Shown here in pieces: positions 1-14,479 of a stretch of DNA of 64,000 nucleotides. Made by a program: the position numbers and the translations under genes. Position 1 is the first letter of the stretch, and the number at the start of each line of letters is the position of its first letter. The notes beneath the pieces are model-generated. The model was not told the origin of the DNA, ran no database searches, and saw only the letters and a list, made by a program, of their open reading frames with translations. The DNA comes from Nymphaea colorata (taxonomy: Eukaryota > Streptophyta > Magnoliopsida > Nymphaeales > Nymphaeaceae): positions 7,824,001 to 7,888,000 of the forward strand of contig NC_045150.1 in assembly GCF_008831285.2 (NCBI RefSeq), written 5' to 3'.

Positions 1-376
1 TTATATATCATTAATTCAGTCATGTTCATTTTTGCTTTTTTGGACTTTGTGTTGATGGACATTGGAGGTGATTGACTCTTGTGAAAGCGATCATGTAACG
101 GTCAAAGAAGGCGTTCTATTTATTTTCCACTACTTGTGTGAAGGCGGTGATTGTAGTATTAGGAAGGAGACAATCATCTTAACTAAACAGGCTCCACCTG
201 CACCTTTCCCTATAGACCCGATCATTTCTTGAATGTGCATTACCAGTAGTGCAGACTTGCTCCGTTCCAATATACTTGTACTGTTTATGTCTTAGCATTT
301 CAATAATCGAAGCTACCTGCACTTGCATGCAGTCCCTACTTGTTCAGTGGGTGGAGCCAGTGGTTAGTGTGGGCAG

Positions 377-409
<33 letters not shown>

Positions 410-1060
410 CCTTAAAACATTAAGGTTATTGAACTAGTATCCCCACCAGCCAAAATTTCTGTCTCCGCAAGTGTTTTAAAAACTAAGCTGCTTGAGAACT
501 TAACCCCTATGGCCTTTGTTAATTTGAATCTAAATCCATTTCTTGGTTCAAACCCCACATTCAATTAATGCATGAGAAACTCATTCATTTTGTTTTTATA
601 TAACATGCACTGAACTAATTGTGCTTTTTGGACTAAAGTGAGAATGACAAGGTTTGATACTTAATTCTTGTCCTGCAGCTAGCTAGGTCCACACCTTTCA
701 CCTTCTCCTTATCTCTACCCACCAAGCATATGTGGTGGTTGTATAATGCTTGTATTATAACATAAGGTATGCATTGAGTCACATCTTATTTAGAGCCATA
801 AAATGAAGACCATTATTGAAACATTAATACCATGAAATGTGCTCAAGTGAGCTTGTTTCGTTACCAACACCAAAGATTGTAGCGAAGAGAAATGGGTCCA
901 ACCGATGTATTGATAATAAGAACAATAGCTCTCTTTGAATATTCGATCTTCATGGCCGCTACAACTCACCGCCTGCAACTTTATACAAGCGAACAACTTA
1001 TAAGTCAAAAAAGAAGCGCCACATGATATAACATTAAGTACGTTCACATACAAGAGTAAG
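1..1060 (-). repeat. Segmental-duplication module, copy R1 (inverted)
   Basis: Non-coding module that recurs on the opposite strand at about 6510-7945, 14480-16210, 22890-24340 and, partly, 26050-26940. Shared landmarks read by eye include the block around 60-240, which matches the reverse complement of 24060-24290, and the block around 840-1000, which matches the reverse complement of 14770-14870. Its orientation relative to PRX-A (outward from the gene's 5' side) is the same as that of R3 to PRX-B and R4 to PRX-C. Only short spurious ORFs are present. It was probably carried along with the peroxidase gene during duplication. Confidence 0.75.
378..407. repeat. (TA)n microsatellite
   Basis: Uninterrupted TA dinucleotide run of about 15 units inside module R1. 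Confidence 0.95.
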
Positions 1061-1572
1061 CGTTAACCAACCAGTAGTGAAGAAAATGGAGTCAATGTCA
1101 ATGAGAGATGGTGCACAAAAGAAGATTTTTTTTTAAGAACTTCCCAATCCATGAAAAAGCTGCACATTTCTTATCACGCTAATATCTATTATTGAATGAA
1201 AACACTTCATTTGAATGGACAATATAAATCCCAAGGGGGTTGGCCCAATGGGATTGAGGAGGGACTGGTAGGCCACTAGTTCCCGTTTCGATTTTTTGAG
1301 GGCCAACTCACTGTGCTGCAAATGAGGGGCTACCGATAAGCAAGTTGAAATACTGTAGGGGTGACACCTCAAAGCACTGAAGCAGGCTCTGTACCCTACC
1401 CTGTGGGATGAGAGGTTGGGTGAAGACTTAAGCATTCTTTCAGATGGTGGGTCAAACCTCTCTCACCAAAATGTAATGATATATGATACAAATTAGAACC
1501 GACATCCCTACGGCGGCGACAGCTCAGGGCTCGCCGGAATTCAGTTTTTTTCGTTCTTTTGAGTCGAGAAAT

Positions 1573-1609
<37 letters not shown>

Positions 1610-3396
1610 GAGAGAGAGAGAACATGAATAAAAAGTTACCTTTGGGTCTTGCAGTGCTTGCATCTCCTCCAATTTCATCAAACAAAAATTTTAAACCTTC
1701 AAGTCATTCGTCTTACCGGTATCATTAATATCATCAGTCTGTTTTGGATCGTATCGGTGCCAATATATATTAATAAGGGCTGCTGTGGGCATATATATGG
1801 TTATATTTTTGGTTGTAGAGTCACTGTAAAATATTTTAATAAATTCAAAAACCAAAAATTCAAAACGCTGGTTCGTAACTAGTCCGAAGTTAGATTGGTC
1901 AAATGGATCTAGCCCAAATGTACATTAAAAAAGGCATATGCATTATGCTAAAACTTTAATATGGGGCAAATTGAAAGGGCGAGTAAAACAAGATCCAAAG
2001 ACTTTAGGTCTAAACAAAAGGTTTTTTTGGGACTTGAAGTTTGATTTTTGGGAGTTAGGACATGAGTTTAATAAGTTCCACTCCACCAAGAGCATCTAAC
2101 TAAAATCACCTATACTCAAGAATTGGACGTTAGATCCGAGAGGACAAAACAGAATGTTGATTAATTGTTGCAAACACGCATCATATGCAAAGCAAATTAA
2201 ATGCTTGGTTGTTGAGAGGTCTCCTCCTAATCCCTAAATCAACAATTCGACGGTTGTAGGTTGGCATTTAGACAAACGGGTATTTTCTAGATCCAGATGA
2301 GCTGACTTCAGGTTTTGATGGCGGTTTCCGGCTATTAGCTTGGATATATTTGGGAGACGATTTTGGGTAGATCTCCTTCAGTTGTACAGGGTTTTGAAAG
2401 CCGCAAGCTTTCCAAATACAAGAGACATAGTATAGTTGGTCAGATTGGCGGGCCGATGAAAGTTCAGTTGTTAGTTCGATTCCCATGAGTGGTAGTGATC
2501 TAGATGCAGCTAGTAGATTCATGACACTTTAGTTGATGAGAGTGTTGCTTCATATCCAGGTTCTAAAGCAACTTTGAACCTTAGGGATAAAAAGAAGGAG
2601 GAAGGTCGAAATGTCTTTCAAACATAAGGTCCCACAAGTCCCAATTTGCTCCAAAACACCATTAAGCAACCAAGGACCAGCTAAAAGAAACTCAATCCTG
2701 CAAGCTAGCTTAATCATATTGATCTTTGTACCCTCATAAACTTGCGTATTAGAAAAAAGACAATTAAGTAAATTGGTTCTCTAGGTTTTTGTTTGAATCC
2801 ACATAAACAGTTTTGCAATGAAATACAGTTGTAGTACTTGTGCGCACGCATTCTTTATCGCACAATTCAGATCCATGCATTAAAGAACATGGGTATTTGG
2901 GTCCCTCTAATTGGCCGACAAGGGCATGCTCTTGCATATCAATATTCAAACTTCAAAAGTTGATTACAACCTCGAAAATGTCCTCATGTGCACATAAAAC
3001 TAGCTCCGTGCATGATTTATTTACCTTTTTTTTAATGCAAGTCGCAATGTGGAAAGAAGAGGCGTTTTCAAAATGCCTTTGGCTAAATAAGCCAGAGAAC
3101 AAGATCTCATACGACTTCTTTGTTAGTGTTTGGAGGACATCTCACAAACAATCATGCGTTTTGTTTTTTCTTCCATCCAATTGCTTAGAAGGCCAGCTGC
3201 TTTTCTTGACCAATCTCAAATTAATGCTCCTGAGACAAGCACCACTTGTTAAGTCAAGTACATAATAAGGCGTTTGCCATCTTCTTAGACAGAGAACCAT
3301 CAAATGTAGAAACCAAAAGCACGTATTGGAGCACCAAGTAGGATCCTACTCATAAATTATGGGGGCATTTGCCTACACACTGTTCTGATTTTTGAG
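1061..3396. other. Intergenic, no gene seen
   Basis: AT-rich sequence with only short ORFs lacking recognisable domains. It holds a purine (GA)n tract at 1574-1621. Nothing else with clear structure was recognised. Confidence 0.6.
1574..1621. repeat. (GA)n microsatellite
   Basis: GA/AG dinucleotide tract, about 33 bp pure, then a short interruption and another GA run. Confidence 0.95.
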
Positions 3397-3620
3397 ATGG
3401 ATAGAACACTGTGCTGGTACACCTGTTGCATGCCGGGCCTTTACCACATGTCAGGGTCGCTGCAGCCTTTCATGGATTTTTGTCCCACACTTCCGAGGGT
3501 TGGAAGTTTTATCTTGTTGTCTTTTCATGGATTGGATTCTCGTATTGCCAGAGCAATAGAGCTACCCAGTTGGGATACAAGATATATTTACAAAACAATT
3601 TATAAGAGTAAGGAAAATAA
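3397..3620. repeat. PRX-A upstream block, inverted homolog of 22000-22200
   Basis: This block matches, by eye and with many substitutions, the reverse complement of about 22000-22200. That region lies a similar distance (1.3-1.6 kb) upstream of PRX-C. It helps show that the A unit and C unit are collinear inverted duplicates well beyond the gene. The short ORFs in it differ between copies and are not supported as coding. Confidence 0.55.
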
Positions 3621-4740
3621 GTGATGATAAAGAAGACTTAAATTACTTAAATTAGAAACATGAAAGTGAGTAACAAGCATGATAAAGTTTAACGAAAAAA
3701 TGGGTTTTAGCAAAATTCCTTCATAAGCACCATTTCGAAGGAAAAATAAATGCATTAACGGAAAAAAAGTAAAGATGAACCATTAATAGGAAAATTAAAT
3801 CAATCACCTAATTAGCCAAATGAAATAATTATTTGCAAATGTTTTCATTCGAAAAAAATTCTAAATAAAATGCAGTTCCAATAAATAAGTAGGGCTTTCT
3901 CCAAGTTTTGGTGTCTTTGAGGAAAGCCTCAAGCTTCCTGTTTTCGGCAGGCATTGCAGGAAGTGAGATTGACCTCCTTTTAAGTAAAGTTTTTCGTAAC
4001 TATATTTTGAAAGTAAATATCACGCAATGTCTGATATTTAAGGTCAGAGGAGGGACGGCTTGATTTTAAATTTAAGGTTTTCAAATCCCAAAAATCTTAA
4101 ATCCCAGACTATCAAATGCCCCCTAATGAAGCACCCCGACTTCGTGATTAAATCAAGAACCCATAATAGTAAGATAACCCGTATTCCGGTTCTGTCTGAA
4201 GCTTGGAATTAATTTTGATCTTATTCCAAAACCCAATTTGGTTCTCCATTCAATGAAGTCCAGTTAGGTTGTAGTACTTAACAATGCATAAACTTTTGAG
4301 ATTTTGAAGGTTGGATCGAATCGACATCCTAAAGTGTGGGTAGCACGCAATCGTTGACCCCTCAACATTTAGAGTCAAATTAGCGTCACAAGGTTTGAAT
4401 CTTGACTTCTAAAGGTTGACGAAATAATTAATTATTCATTATTCTAATCCAATATATCAAAGCTGGCACAGTCCAATGAATGATAAAAGAAAAATTCTTT
4501 TTTATCTTACCAAGAAGAGGCACCGAGATTGGTGTTGCAATTGGTCTAAAAAGGAGCAGCTAAACGACAGACAAAAATTAAATCAGAGAGCTCGTCTACA
4601 AGGTCGGAAGCCGAAAAAGTTATGAAGGATGATAGACTAATACTATCTTTTTAACAATGGGGAGTGGAATTCTGTTTCTGAGGAAAGTTAAACAACGGAT
4701 TTTTTTAGTTCTGGTCCTCTGGAGGTGGGGGCAGGGCCAG
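3621..4740. other. PRX-A 5' flank, no separate gene
   Basis: AT-rich intergenic sequence. From about 4320 onward it becomes alignable with the upstream regions of PRX-B (reverse complement of about 14030-14400) and PRX-C (about 20560-20960), so the duplicated unit includes at least 500 bp of promoter. The first half shows nothing recognisable. Confidence 0.6.
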
Positions 4741-4761
4741 AGCTGGCTGCCGACCAGGAAA

Positions 4762-4771
4762 TTTATATAAA
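4762..4771 (+). promoter_or_regulatory. TATA box of PRX-A
   Basis: The motif TTTATATAAA lies 108 bp upstream of the PRX-A ATG and is conserved at the same place in PRX-B (13956-13965) and PRX-C (20488-20497). Conservation between copies whose surrounding promoter has diverged supports it as the core promoter. The start of transcription would be expected near 4795-4802. Confidence 0.75.
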
Positions 4772-4800
4772 GGAGAGGATGAGAACCTTAGCATCATCTC

Positions 4801-4841
4801 ACTACTCAAGAAAGCTAGCAAGCAGCCATTTCTTGAGTAGT
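4801..4841 (+). promoter_or_regulatory. 13-bp perfect inverted repeat in PRX-A 5' leader
   Basis: ACTACTCAAGAAA at 4801-4813 is followed 15 nt later by its exact reverse complement at 4829-4841. It begins about 30 bp after the TATA box, so the hairpin would lie at the very start of the mRNA leader. PRX-B has the same 13-bp arms (13878-13890 and 13906-13918). In PRX-C one arm is degraded. Confidence 0.7.
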
Positions 4842-4878
4842 TTAACGAGAGCCAGTGCAGTTGTTAAGCCCGACCGAG

Positions 4879-6188
<1,310 letters not shown>

Positions 6189-6216
6189 GAAATCACGAGC
6201 ATGCATCCGTATCCCA

Positions 6217-6245
6217 CACCTCACATGAAAACATGTGAGGGGTGT
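6217..6245 (+). promoter_or_regulatory. 3'UTR hairpin of PRX-A
   Basis: CCTCACATG (6219-6227) and CATGTGAGG (6232-6240) form a perfect 9-bp stem with an AAAA loop, 30 bp after the stop codon and followed by a T run. PRX-C has a weakened version (reverse complement of about 19022-19047). PRX-B lacks it. Its role is unknown; it may be incidental or affect 3'-end formation. Confidence 0.45.
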
Positions 6246-6509
6246 TTTTGTCCTTTTCAGAAAAATGACTTTTCCCCTTCCCTCTTCTGAAGAGTTTCAA
6301 GTTTGTGTATCGTCGATGTGCGTTTTTTCTTTTGCTCCTCAAAGGAAGAAGTCATTTTCTAATCCCAATCCTGAGTTTAATCAATGATACTATGGGAGGA
6401 AACATAAATGCTTTATATATATATATAATACTCCAACTGTTACCCCTTTTTTTGGCGTATATGTTTGTGCACACAACTCATCACTCTCTTAATATTCCTA
6501 CAATTCGAT

Positions 6510-7945
6510 AAGTGCAGTTTTTTTACGGATTAATGGAAAAACTACGAAAGCAACAAACCCATTTTGCCAATCTCTCGCTGAACTTAATTTCAACTTGTTC
6601 ACTAGTAGATGGTTAACCCAAACTGTTGATGGAACGCACTTATTGTTATAGCATGTAGTGCTTCTTTTAGACCAATCACTTGTGCACCTGTATAATGTTG
6701 CCGGCGGTGAGACGTTGTTGTCGGCCAAGAAGATTGAATATTCAAAGTGAGCTATTGTTCTTATGAATACATTGGTCGATTGGACGCATTTCTCTACGCT
6801 ACAATCTTCGGTGTTGGTGATGTTTAATAACTTGACTTGCTGAGTGTTACTAGCCAGTGAAGTATTGGCATTTATTTGGTCACCGAATCAGGTACACTTC
6901 ATTGGTATCGAACAACGACCTCAATTGGCCAGGCTAAGCGCACCAATGTGAAGGAATCTCGGCAGTGACTGTATTGGAACTCAGATCAGGTTTGATTCGG
7001 AAGGTATTGGAACTTGGATCCGGATTGTTTGGTGGAACAACGTTATTGATTTCCATTTTTCATTTTCAAGGAATGGCCGAGATGAGGTCCTAGTTGCTGC
7101 TAACTAGTTTAGAGACACACAATTAAGTTATTTCTTTTAGGTAGACATGCAAGAACAAGGCGAGCAATTGAGTTAAGATCAATGAAAGTGAGCTTAATTA
7201 GCTCAGCTTGGCCAGTTTCAACTACTTGGCATAAACGCCAATTAAATCAGCATTTTAAGATTGTGGGATTCAAATCCAATGCCTCTTTTGCTAAAAATAA
7301 AGAAAAAATTGCTAAATCGAGGACTTGGTCAGAACGCCTTAAGATTCCATCTTACATGAAAAGTCTGATTTTAATTAGCCAGATTCTGGAACTTAGATTT
7401 GCATTAGAACGTAAAATCGACCTCCCAAGTCAACGCATACCTTTCGTTATAATACAAGCTTTTATACAATCACCACGTACGTGTGGTGGGTAGAGATGAG
7501 GAGAATGTGAAGGGTGTCAAGCTAGCCAGCTGCTGGACAAGAATTCAGTTTCAAATCCTTCTCATTCTCTTGATTTGCGCCAATTTTTCGTTGGCGTTGT
7601 ATTTAATAAAAAATACAAGACCAGTGCAAGTATTTAATAAAAGAAAAGAGTTTCTCATGCATTAATTGAATGTGGAGTTTGAACCACGAATTGGATTTGG
7701 ATTAATATTAATAAGGTCCACAGGGGTTGAGTTCTCAAGCAGTCTAGTTTTTAAAACAAGTAGTCGACTGCATGTAACGGGTGGTGACTGGTTGTCCCCT
7801 TCCAAAAATACAATCACCGCCTTCACACAAGTACTGCAAAATGAATTGAACGCCTTTTTTGACCCTTATGTGATCGGATTCACAAGAGTCAATCACCTCC
7901 AATGGCCGTCGACAAAAAGTCCAAAAAGGCAAAAAAGAATATGAG
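6510..7945 (+). repeat. Segmental-duplication module, copy R2
   Basis: Collinear with R3 (about 14570-16210) and R4 (about 23000-24300). Shared blocks include 6730-6860, 7200-7290, 7435-7600 and 7780-7940. It begins straight after the PRX-A 3' region, whereas R1, R3 and R4 lie on the 5' side of their peroxidase gene. It may therefore be an orphan copy whose own peroxidase was lost, or mark an inversion breakpoint. No coding capacity seen. Confidence 0.7.
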
Positions 7946-8565
7946 GGCTTGATATTTGTCTTACTAGTCTCTTTAAGCAAATCGAATACATATTTCCGTT
8001 GAAAGAGGTATATATTTCTTTCATTCATTTGGATATCTGGATCCCAAGGAAATAACACAACCTTCCCAAATCTTTGATTTCAAAGGTTGTGCTGAGGAAG
8101 CACTTTGGCTTGCTGATAGTTTCCAAATTATTTCCTGTTGCGATTATGTCATGTACATAAATAAGAACCAAAACCATCTTATCACCGGCTTTTTTTATGA
8201 ACAATGAGTTCCCTGACCTCTATTAATGATCAACAATGAGTTGTTGGCATGAATTATAATTATATTTTCGATGAACAAATGAGTGGTTGGCATGAATTCT
8301 AATAATATTTGTCCCTTCAAGAGCGGTGCTCAGTTTTTGATGCCGCACTCTTTGGGACTGCTTTAGTCGATAAAGGGACTTATGCGACCTGCAAACCAAA
8401 TTTGAAGTTCCTTTTTGTGGGCTAACCTGACAACCACTGCATGTAAATATTTTCACTTAAGTCTCCCTTGCAAAAAAAAAAAAAACACTATTCATATCTA
8501 ACGGAAATAAAGGCCAATTAAGATTGCGACAAATGCACTCCATTAATATTAATTTTGGGTACAAG

Positions 8566-9027
8566 TAGGGATGTCAACGGATCGGATTCGGATCGCATAC
8601 ATCTTTAACCATATCTGCTTTTTCGGATATTCATATATTCGGATTCAGATTCGAATTCGAATAAAGCAAAGTCATATCCGAATCCGAATCCGAATCCGAA
8701 ATCCAATTTTACAATCCGAATCCGATCCGAATCCGATTTTTACATTTATATCCGAATCAGAATCCGAATTTTGAACCGGATTTTGCCATTTTTTAAGTAT
8801 TAGATAGAGGATATTTGTCTAAAAATGAATCCGATCCGAATCCGTATCCAAATCCGATCCGATATTCATGTATATCCGAATTCGAATCCAAATCCGATCG
8901 GATGTCATTTATTAAATCCGAATCCGATCCGATTTCTTAATCAGATATTAAATTTTTATCCATATCCGATTTTTTCGGATCGGATCGGTCAGATATCCGA
9001 TTCAAATCAGACATATTGACATCCCTA
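8566..9027. mobile_element. hAT-like TIR element filled with TCGGAT/ATCCGA array
   Basis: The ends TAGGGATGTCAA (8566-8577) and TTGACATCCCTA (9016-9027) are perfect 12-bp inverted repeats resembling Ac/Ds (hAT) termini. Flanking octamers GGTACAAG (8558-8565) and GCTACAAG (9028-9035) match at 7 of 8 positions, as expected for an aged 8-bp hAT target duplication. The insertion splits the RT reading frame of the copia remnant, and copia-like translation resumes on both sides. Almost the whole 462 bp is a degenerate run of ATCCGA/TCGGAT hexamers in both orientations, with no coding capacity. Non-autonomous. Confidence 0.8.
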
Positions 9028-11466
9028 GCTACAAGGGCAAACGTTTCTTCATATTCCATTGTGTGACGTATTTTGTTTTGAACATTCGTCTGCAACCCAC
9101 GGCATTGTTCTCCTTAGGAAGATGCGCAATGTCCCATAATATGTCCCAATTATGGTTTTCGTTTAGAACCGTTACTTCTTCCTCTATGGCTTGAGCACAT
9201 ATATGCCGGCTTCCTCATAGCTGCTAGGAACTCACTGATCTGTAATCTTCCCTTAAAATGCAGTGTGCTTAGTAGGGAGGTGATCATGTCTCAAGTATTG
9301 ATCTGTGTTAGCCATCTGGATGTTGTAGTCTTCGAGGTACCTTGGTGGGTAACTTGTGCATTGTGACCTCCTAGTGATGACGACTCAGTTTGCATTTGAG
9401 AGATTGTCAGGTGCCCGGATTGCTGCTCAGAATCAGTTGTCACTGCATATTCTTCACTGCCATGACATGAAGTGGTCAGAAACACATCAAACTCTTTGTA
9501 ATCATCACTAATGGGCAACACAATAGAATCGGAATATGTCTTCCCCTTACTAATATCATCCTTGGGTTTGAAAAAAGGATTTTTCTCATCCAATATGACA
9601 TTATGAGATACATAAAGACGCTTTTTTTTTTTAAATCATAGCAGTGGTAGCCTTTTTTCTAAAGAAGAATACCCCAAGAAAATACATTTTATGGTCTTGT
9701 GATATAATTTGTCACTTCCTTGATTTTTAATATAAATTTTACTCTAAAAATTATGATGTGGCCGAGTTGAATTTTCCCTTGAAAGAAGATTTCAAGAAGA
9801 GATTTCTCATTCAAACACTTAGATGGCACGTGATTGATGATATAGCATGTCTTCATCATTGCAGTACTGCAAAGCTCCTTAGACATGTCCATCTAACATA
9901 GAAGAGACCTAGTAGTTTCAAGTAAATGTCTATTCTTGTGCTCGGCGGTCTACTTAGGCATGCACACACAAGTGCATTGGTGGCTCGTTCCAGCATCTCT
10001 CTCAAATTGTTCAAAATCCCGAGGTTTAAGTTCAATGTCATTGTTTGTTCTGAAATTTTCAATTCTAACTTCAAATTTAGTCTTGGCCGTCTTGTAAAAA
10101 TTGAGCAATTTAGAAAACATTTAATTTATGTCAACAAATAAAAACAAGTGGCTTTAGAATAATAATCAATAAATGTCACATATTACCAAAAGTTGGTATA
10201 TGAATCTATAGGCGAATGGCCTCAAATATCAAAATGCACCAATTTAAAAGGAACAACAACATTATTTTCAGATTCTGGAAAGAAAGTCTAGACATCTTAG
10301 CTAACTTGCAAATTTCATAGCATTGCTTACCAAAAGGTCCAAAACTTGAGTTGGGCATCAAAGTAGCAAGGTCACAATTTGACGCATGCCCAAGTCATTT
10401 GTGCCAATGTTCTCCATTCAAATTTGACCTCATCACCAAGACCAAAGATTTATTTTCCAGTGTGTAAAAGGTTGTTCTTCAACCCGCCTTCACCAATCCT
10501 CCTCCACATCACAAGGTCCTGCATAATGATGTTAGTGGGCGTAAAAATAACTTGGCAATTCAGGTCCCTTGTTATTCTAGATACTGAAATCAAATTAGAA
10601 GCAAGGCATTTTGTGATCATGACAAATGATATCTTGCCAATACCGATAACCTCCTTTGACGGACCATAAGCTATAGTGACCGATTTAGATATGTTGGATG
10701 ACACATAATTTCTGAACAATTTTTGTTCCATGGTCATATGATCACTAGTGCCTGAATCTATAACAATCCTTGGTAATTGCTGGTATGATTGGAACAAGGG
10801 GAAGCAACACCCTATTCTGTTTCATGTTAACACTCTCAACAATTCTCTAATCTTTTCTACTATGGCCAAAAACTCATTATATTCAGTTTTATCGCTAGCA
10901 GGAAAATCGATGTTGTCTCCTTAAGTTTGTCAGTTGGTTTTCTTTGGTTCGATGGCTTGCCTAGAAGATCCCGTCATCTTTCATGTGTATGATCACCCTC
11001 CTTTTTGAATTGTATATAGTATCTTTTGGGTCGATTTTTCCACCGATTTGAGTATCGTCATCCGTCGATCACTTGAAAGGCTACTTTATCTCTCTCTTCA
11101 CTTTCTTCGCTTACTAGTATTGGGTTCATATTTTTTCTTTTTGGGCTCATCCCACATTAACATAGAGCCAACAATAGAGAATGATGGTAGTTTGGGAGTC
11201 ATTATAAGAATTTGACTTCTTGCAATCTCAGACTCATGTCCAAGGATAGCAAGTAATTCAAAACTTTTTTGTTGCTTGCGAAATTTTTGTTTCGATGTTA
11301 AGAGTAGCAGAAATGTTAACATGACAATCAAGTTCATCCCACATACCTTGAAACTCTCCCAAATGGTCACTGAAGGTATGACGCTCCTTTTTACTCACTG
11401 AATGTACGAGCAATGTCATTTTTTCAGTGCAAAATTCCTTAGCAGTCTTCTAGATTTGTTGCCACC

Positions 11467-11668
11467 GTTTGAGCAAAGAGAAAACCATGAAAAATTTATT
11501 GGTTCCATGGAATTAATCAACCATGCCATGACAAGATGGTTGTTTGATTGCCACTCTGTAAACGATGGTTTGAGCAAAGAGAAAACCATGAAAAATTTGT
11601 TGGTTCCATGGAATTAATCAACCATGCCATGACAAGATGGTTGTTTGATTGCCACTCTGTAAACGATG
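11467..11668. repeat. 101-bp tandem duplication inside copia gag
   Basis: The segment starting at 11467 is repeated with a 101-bp offset from 11568, with very few differences. It includes the gag-like coding remnant on - and is presumably a local duplication after the element died. Confidence 0.85.
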
Positions 11669-12531
11669 GATCATTTTTACTAGGCTTGGGAAGATCTCTA
11701 ATCACGCACTCCAATTTGGATTTACTACTGAGGTAGAGCTTGACAACTTTTGCACATGCTAGGTAATTGGTGCCATTTAATAGAATGGACGTGATATCGT
11801 TTGCAGGACTAGCTTGTTCTTACAAAACAATCTTTTCCATGCATCAACCGGTTTGAGTTGTTTGCCATGGAGGAACACACCAAGGCAGAAGAGGTAGGAA
11901 GGAAAAAGACCACTACGGCTCACAAAGAAGAATGAACACAAGGAAACTAAAGTTATGTGGTTCGGCTAGATGGCCAACATCAATGAATAAAGGCAGAACA
12001 CATTGGTCGGCGATTTTCATTAAGTCACCATTTACAGGAGTACAAGGATAAATAGGCAATAGCTGCAACTTCTCCGCAAGAAAATCAGTGGGAATAGAAA
12101 AGGAAATCTAGTGATTCTACCAACAATGTTGAGATTGAGATCTTTAAGCACAAGGAAACGAGATAACGATGAACTGTTGGACTATCGACTGGGCTACCAA
12201 CGTACGATTTCCTTCCTTCAACAGAAGGGCTTAGTGACTCATGCATGCTCCTTACTCAAAGATTAATTAAATTATCTTCATACAACAAGAAAGATCCCAC
12301 GTTGAACAGTACTTCAAAAGCTTGTATATTTATACATAAAGCATCTATGCTTTCCTCCTATTGTATCATTAAACTCAGGATTCGCATTACGGCAACAAAA
12401 AAAAGAGAAAAACACATTGACTCATATTCCCCCCACATCGACGATACACGTACATGAGACTCTTGGTTACAGAGAAGGGAAGGAAAAAAGGCGTATTTCT
12501 GCAGTTGCCTAATACGAGCGCTCGCGATTCC

Positions 12532-13840
<1,309 letters not shown>

Positions 13841-13877
13841 CTCGATCGGGCTTAGCAACTGCCCTGGCTTTCGTTAA

Positions 13878-13918
13878 ACTACTCAAGAAATGACTGCTTT
13901 CTAGCTTTCTTGAGTAGT
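13878..13918 (-). promoter_or_regulatory. 13-bp perfect inverted repeat in PRX-B 5' leader
   Basis: The same 13-bp arms as in PRX-A, at 13878-13890 and 13906-13918 with a 15-nt loop, lie between the TATA box and the ATG. Confidence 0.7.
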
Positions 13919-13955
13919 GAGATGATGCGGTGCTACTAAGTTGCTCATCCTCTTC

Positions 13956-13965
13956 TTTATATAAA
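13956..13965 (-). promoter_or_regulatory. TATA box of PRX-B
   Basis: TTTATATAAA (self-complementary), about 116 bp upstream of the PRX-B ATG, in the same context as in A and C. B and C share a short insertion (GTAGCACCGC) between TATA box and leader that A lacks. Confidence 0.75.
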
Positions 13966-14280
13966 TTCCATGGTCGGCAGCCAGCTCTGGCCCTTCCCCA
14001 CCTCCAGACCTGGAAAGATTTGTTGTTTAACTTTCCTTAGAGACAGTATTCCACTCTTCATTGTTAAGAAGATAGTCAATCATCCTCTATAAATTTTTTG
14101 GCTTCCGACCTAGTATAATGCTCATTGCTCATGGAGAGCTCTCTGATTCAATTTTTGTCTGTCTTTTAGCTTCCCCTTTTTAGACCAATTGCAACCCCAA
14201 TCTCGGTGCCACTTCATTTGCCTGTCTTTTAGCTGATAAAAAGGAATTTTTCTATACCAATCATTGGACTGTGCCAGTTT

Positions 14281-14306
14281 ATATATATATATATTATATA
14301 TATATA
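14281..14306. repeat. (AT)n microsatellite
   Basis: AT dinucleotide run with one interruption in the PRX-B upstream flank. A second pure AT run lies at about 15218-15241 in R3. Confidence 0.9.
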
Positions 14307-14479
14307 CCTGTTAAATCATTAATTCGTCAACCTTGAAAAGTCAAGATTCAAACCTTTTGACGTTAATTTGTCCGTCTGTATGGGCGGAGTCAACGATTGC
14401 GCTCTGCACACAGTTTGCGGTGTGGGCTGGGGGCCACGCCCGACGCCTTGTCGATCGACGTTTGAGTAATGGACGCCTA

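Larger units (their letters stand above)
7946..12240 (-). mobile_element. Degenerate Ty1/copia retrotransposon remnant (B unit)
   Basis: Read on -, fragments of a copia polyprotein appear in canonical order: gag-like pieces (about 11714-11098), protease with DSGTSDHMT (10797-10450), integrase pieces (about 10074-9689), the integrase/RT linker (9593-9100), then reverse transcriptase (about 9115-7960). The RT region retains a KSLYRLKQ block. The catalytic YVDD signature reads YVHD. There are many frameshifts and stops, so it is dead. RNase H and a clear 3' LTR are missing where it abuts R2. A hAT-like element (8566-9027) interrupts the RT region. Sequence near 11880-12200 resembles the putative 5' LTR seen in the C unit. 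Confidence 0.85.

Noticed and set aside
2840-3265. 141-codon ORF in the PRX-A upstream region
   Set aside because: No recognisable motif, low-complexity composition and no splice or promoter support; the region is not conserved as coding in the other units.
8571-9019. ATCCGA repeats considered as a telomere-like or CRISPR-like array
   Set aside because: The words are degenerate, occur in both orientations without unique spacers and do not match the plant telomere repeat. The inverted ends and target duplication fit a transposon better.
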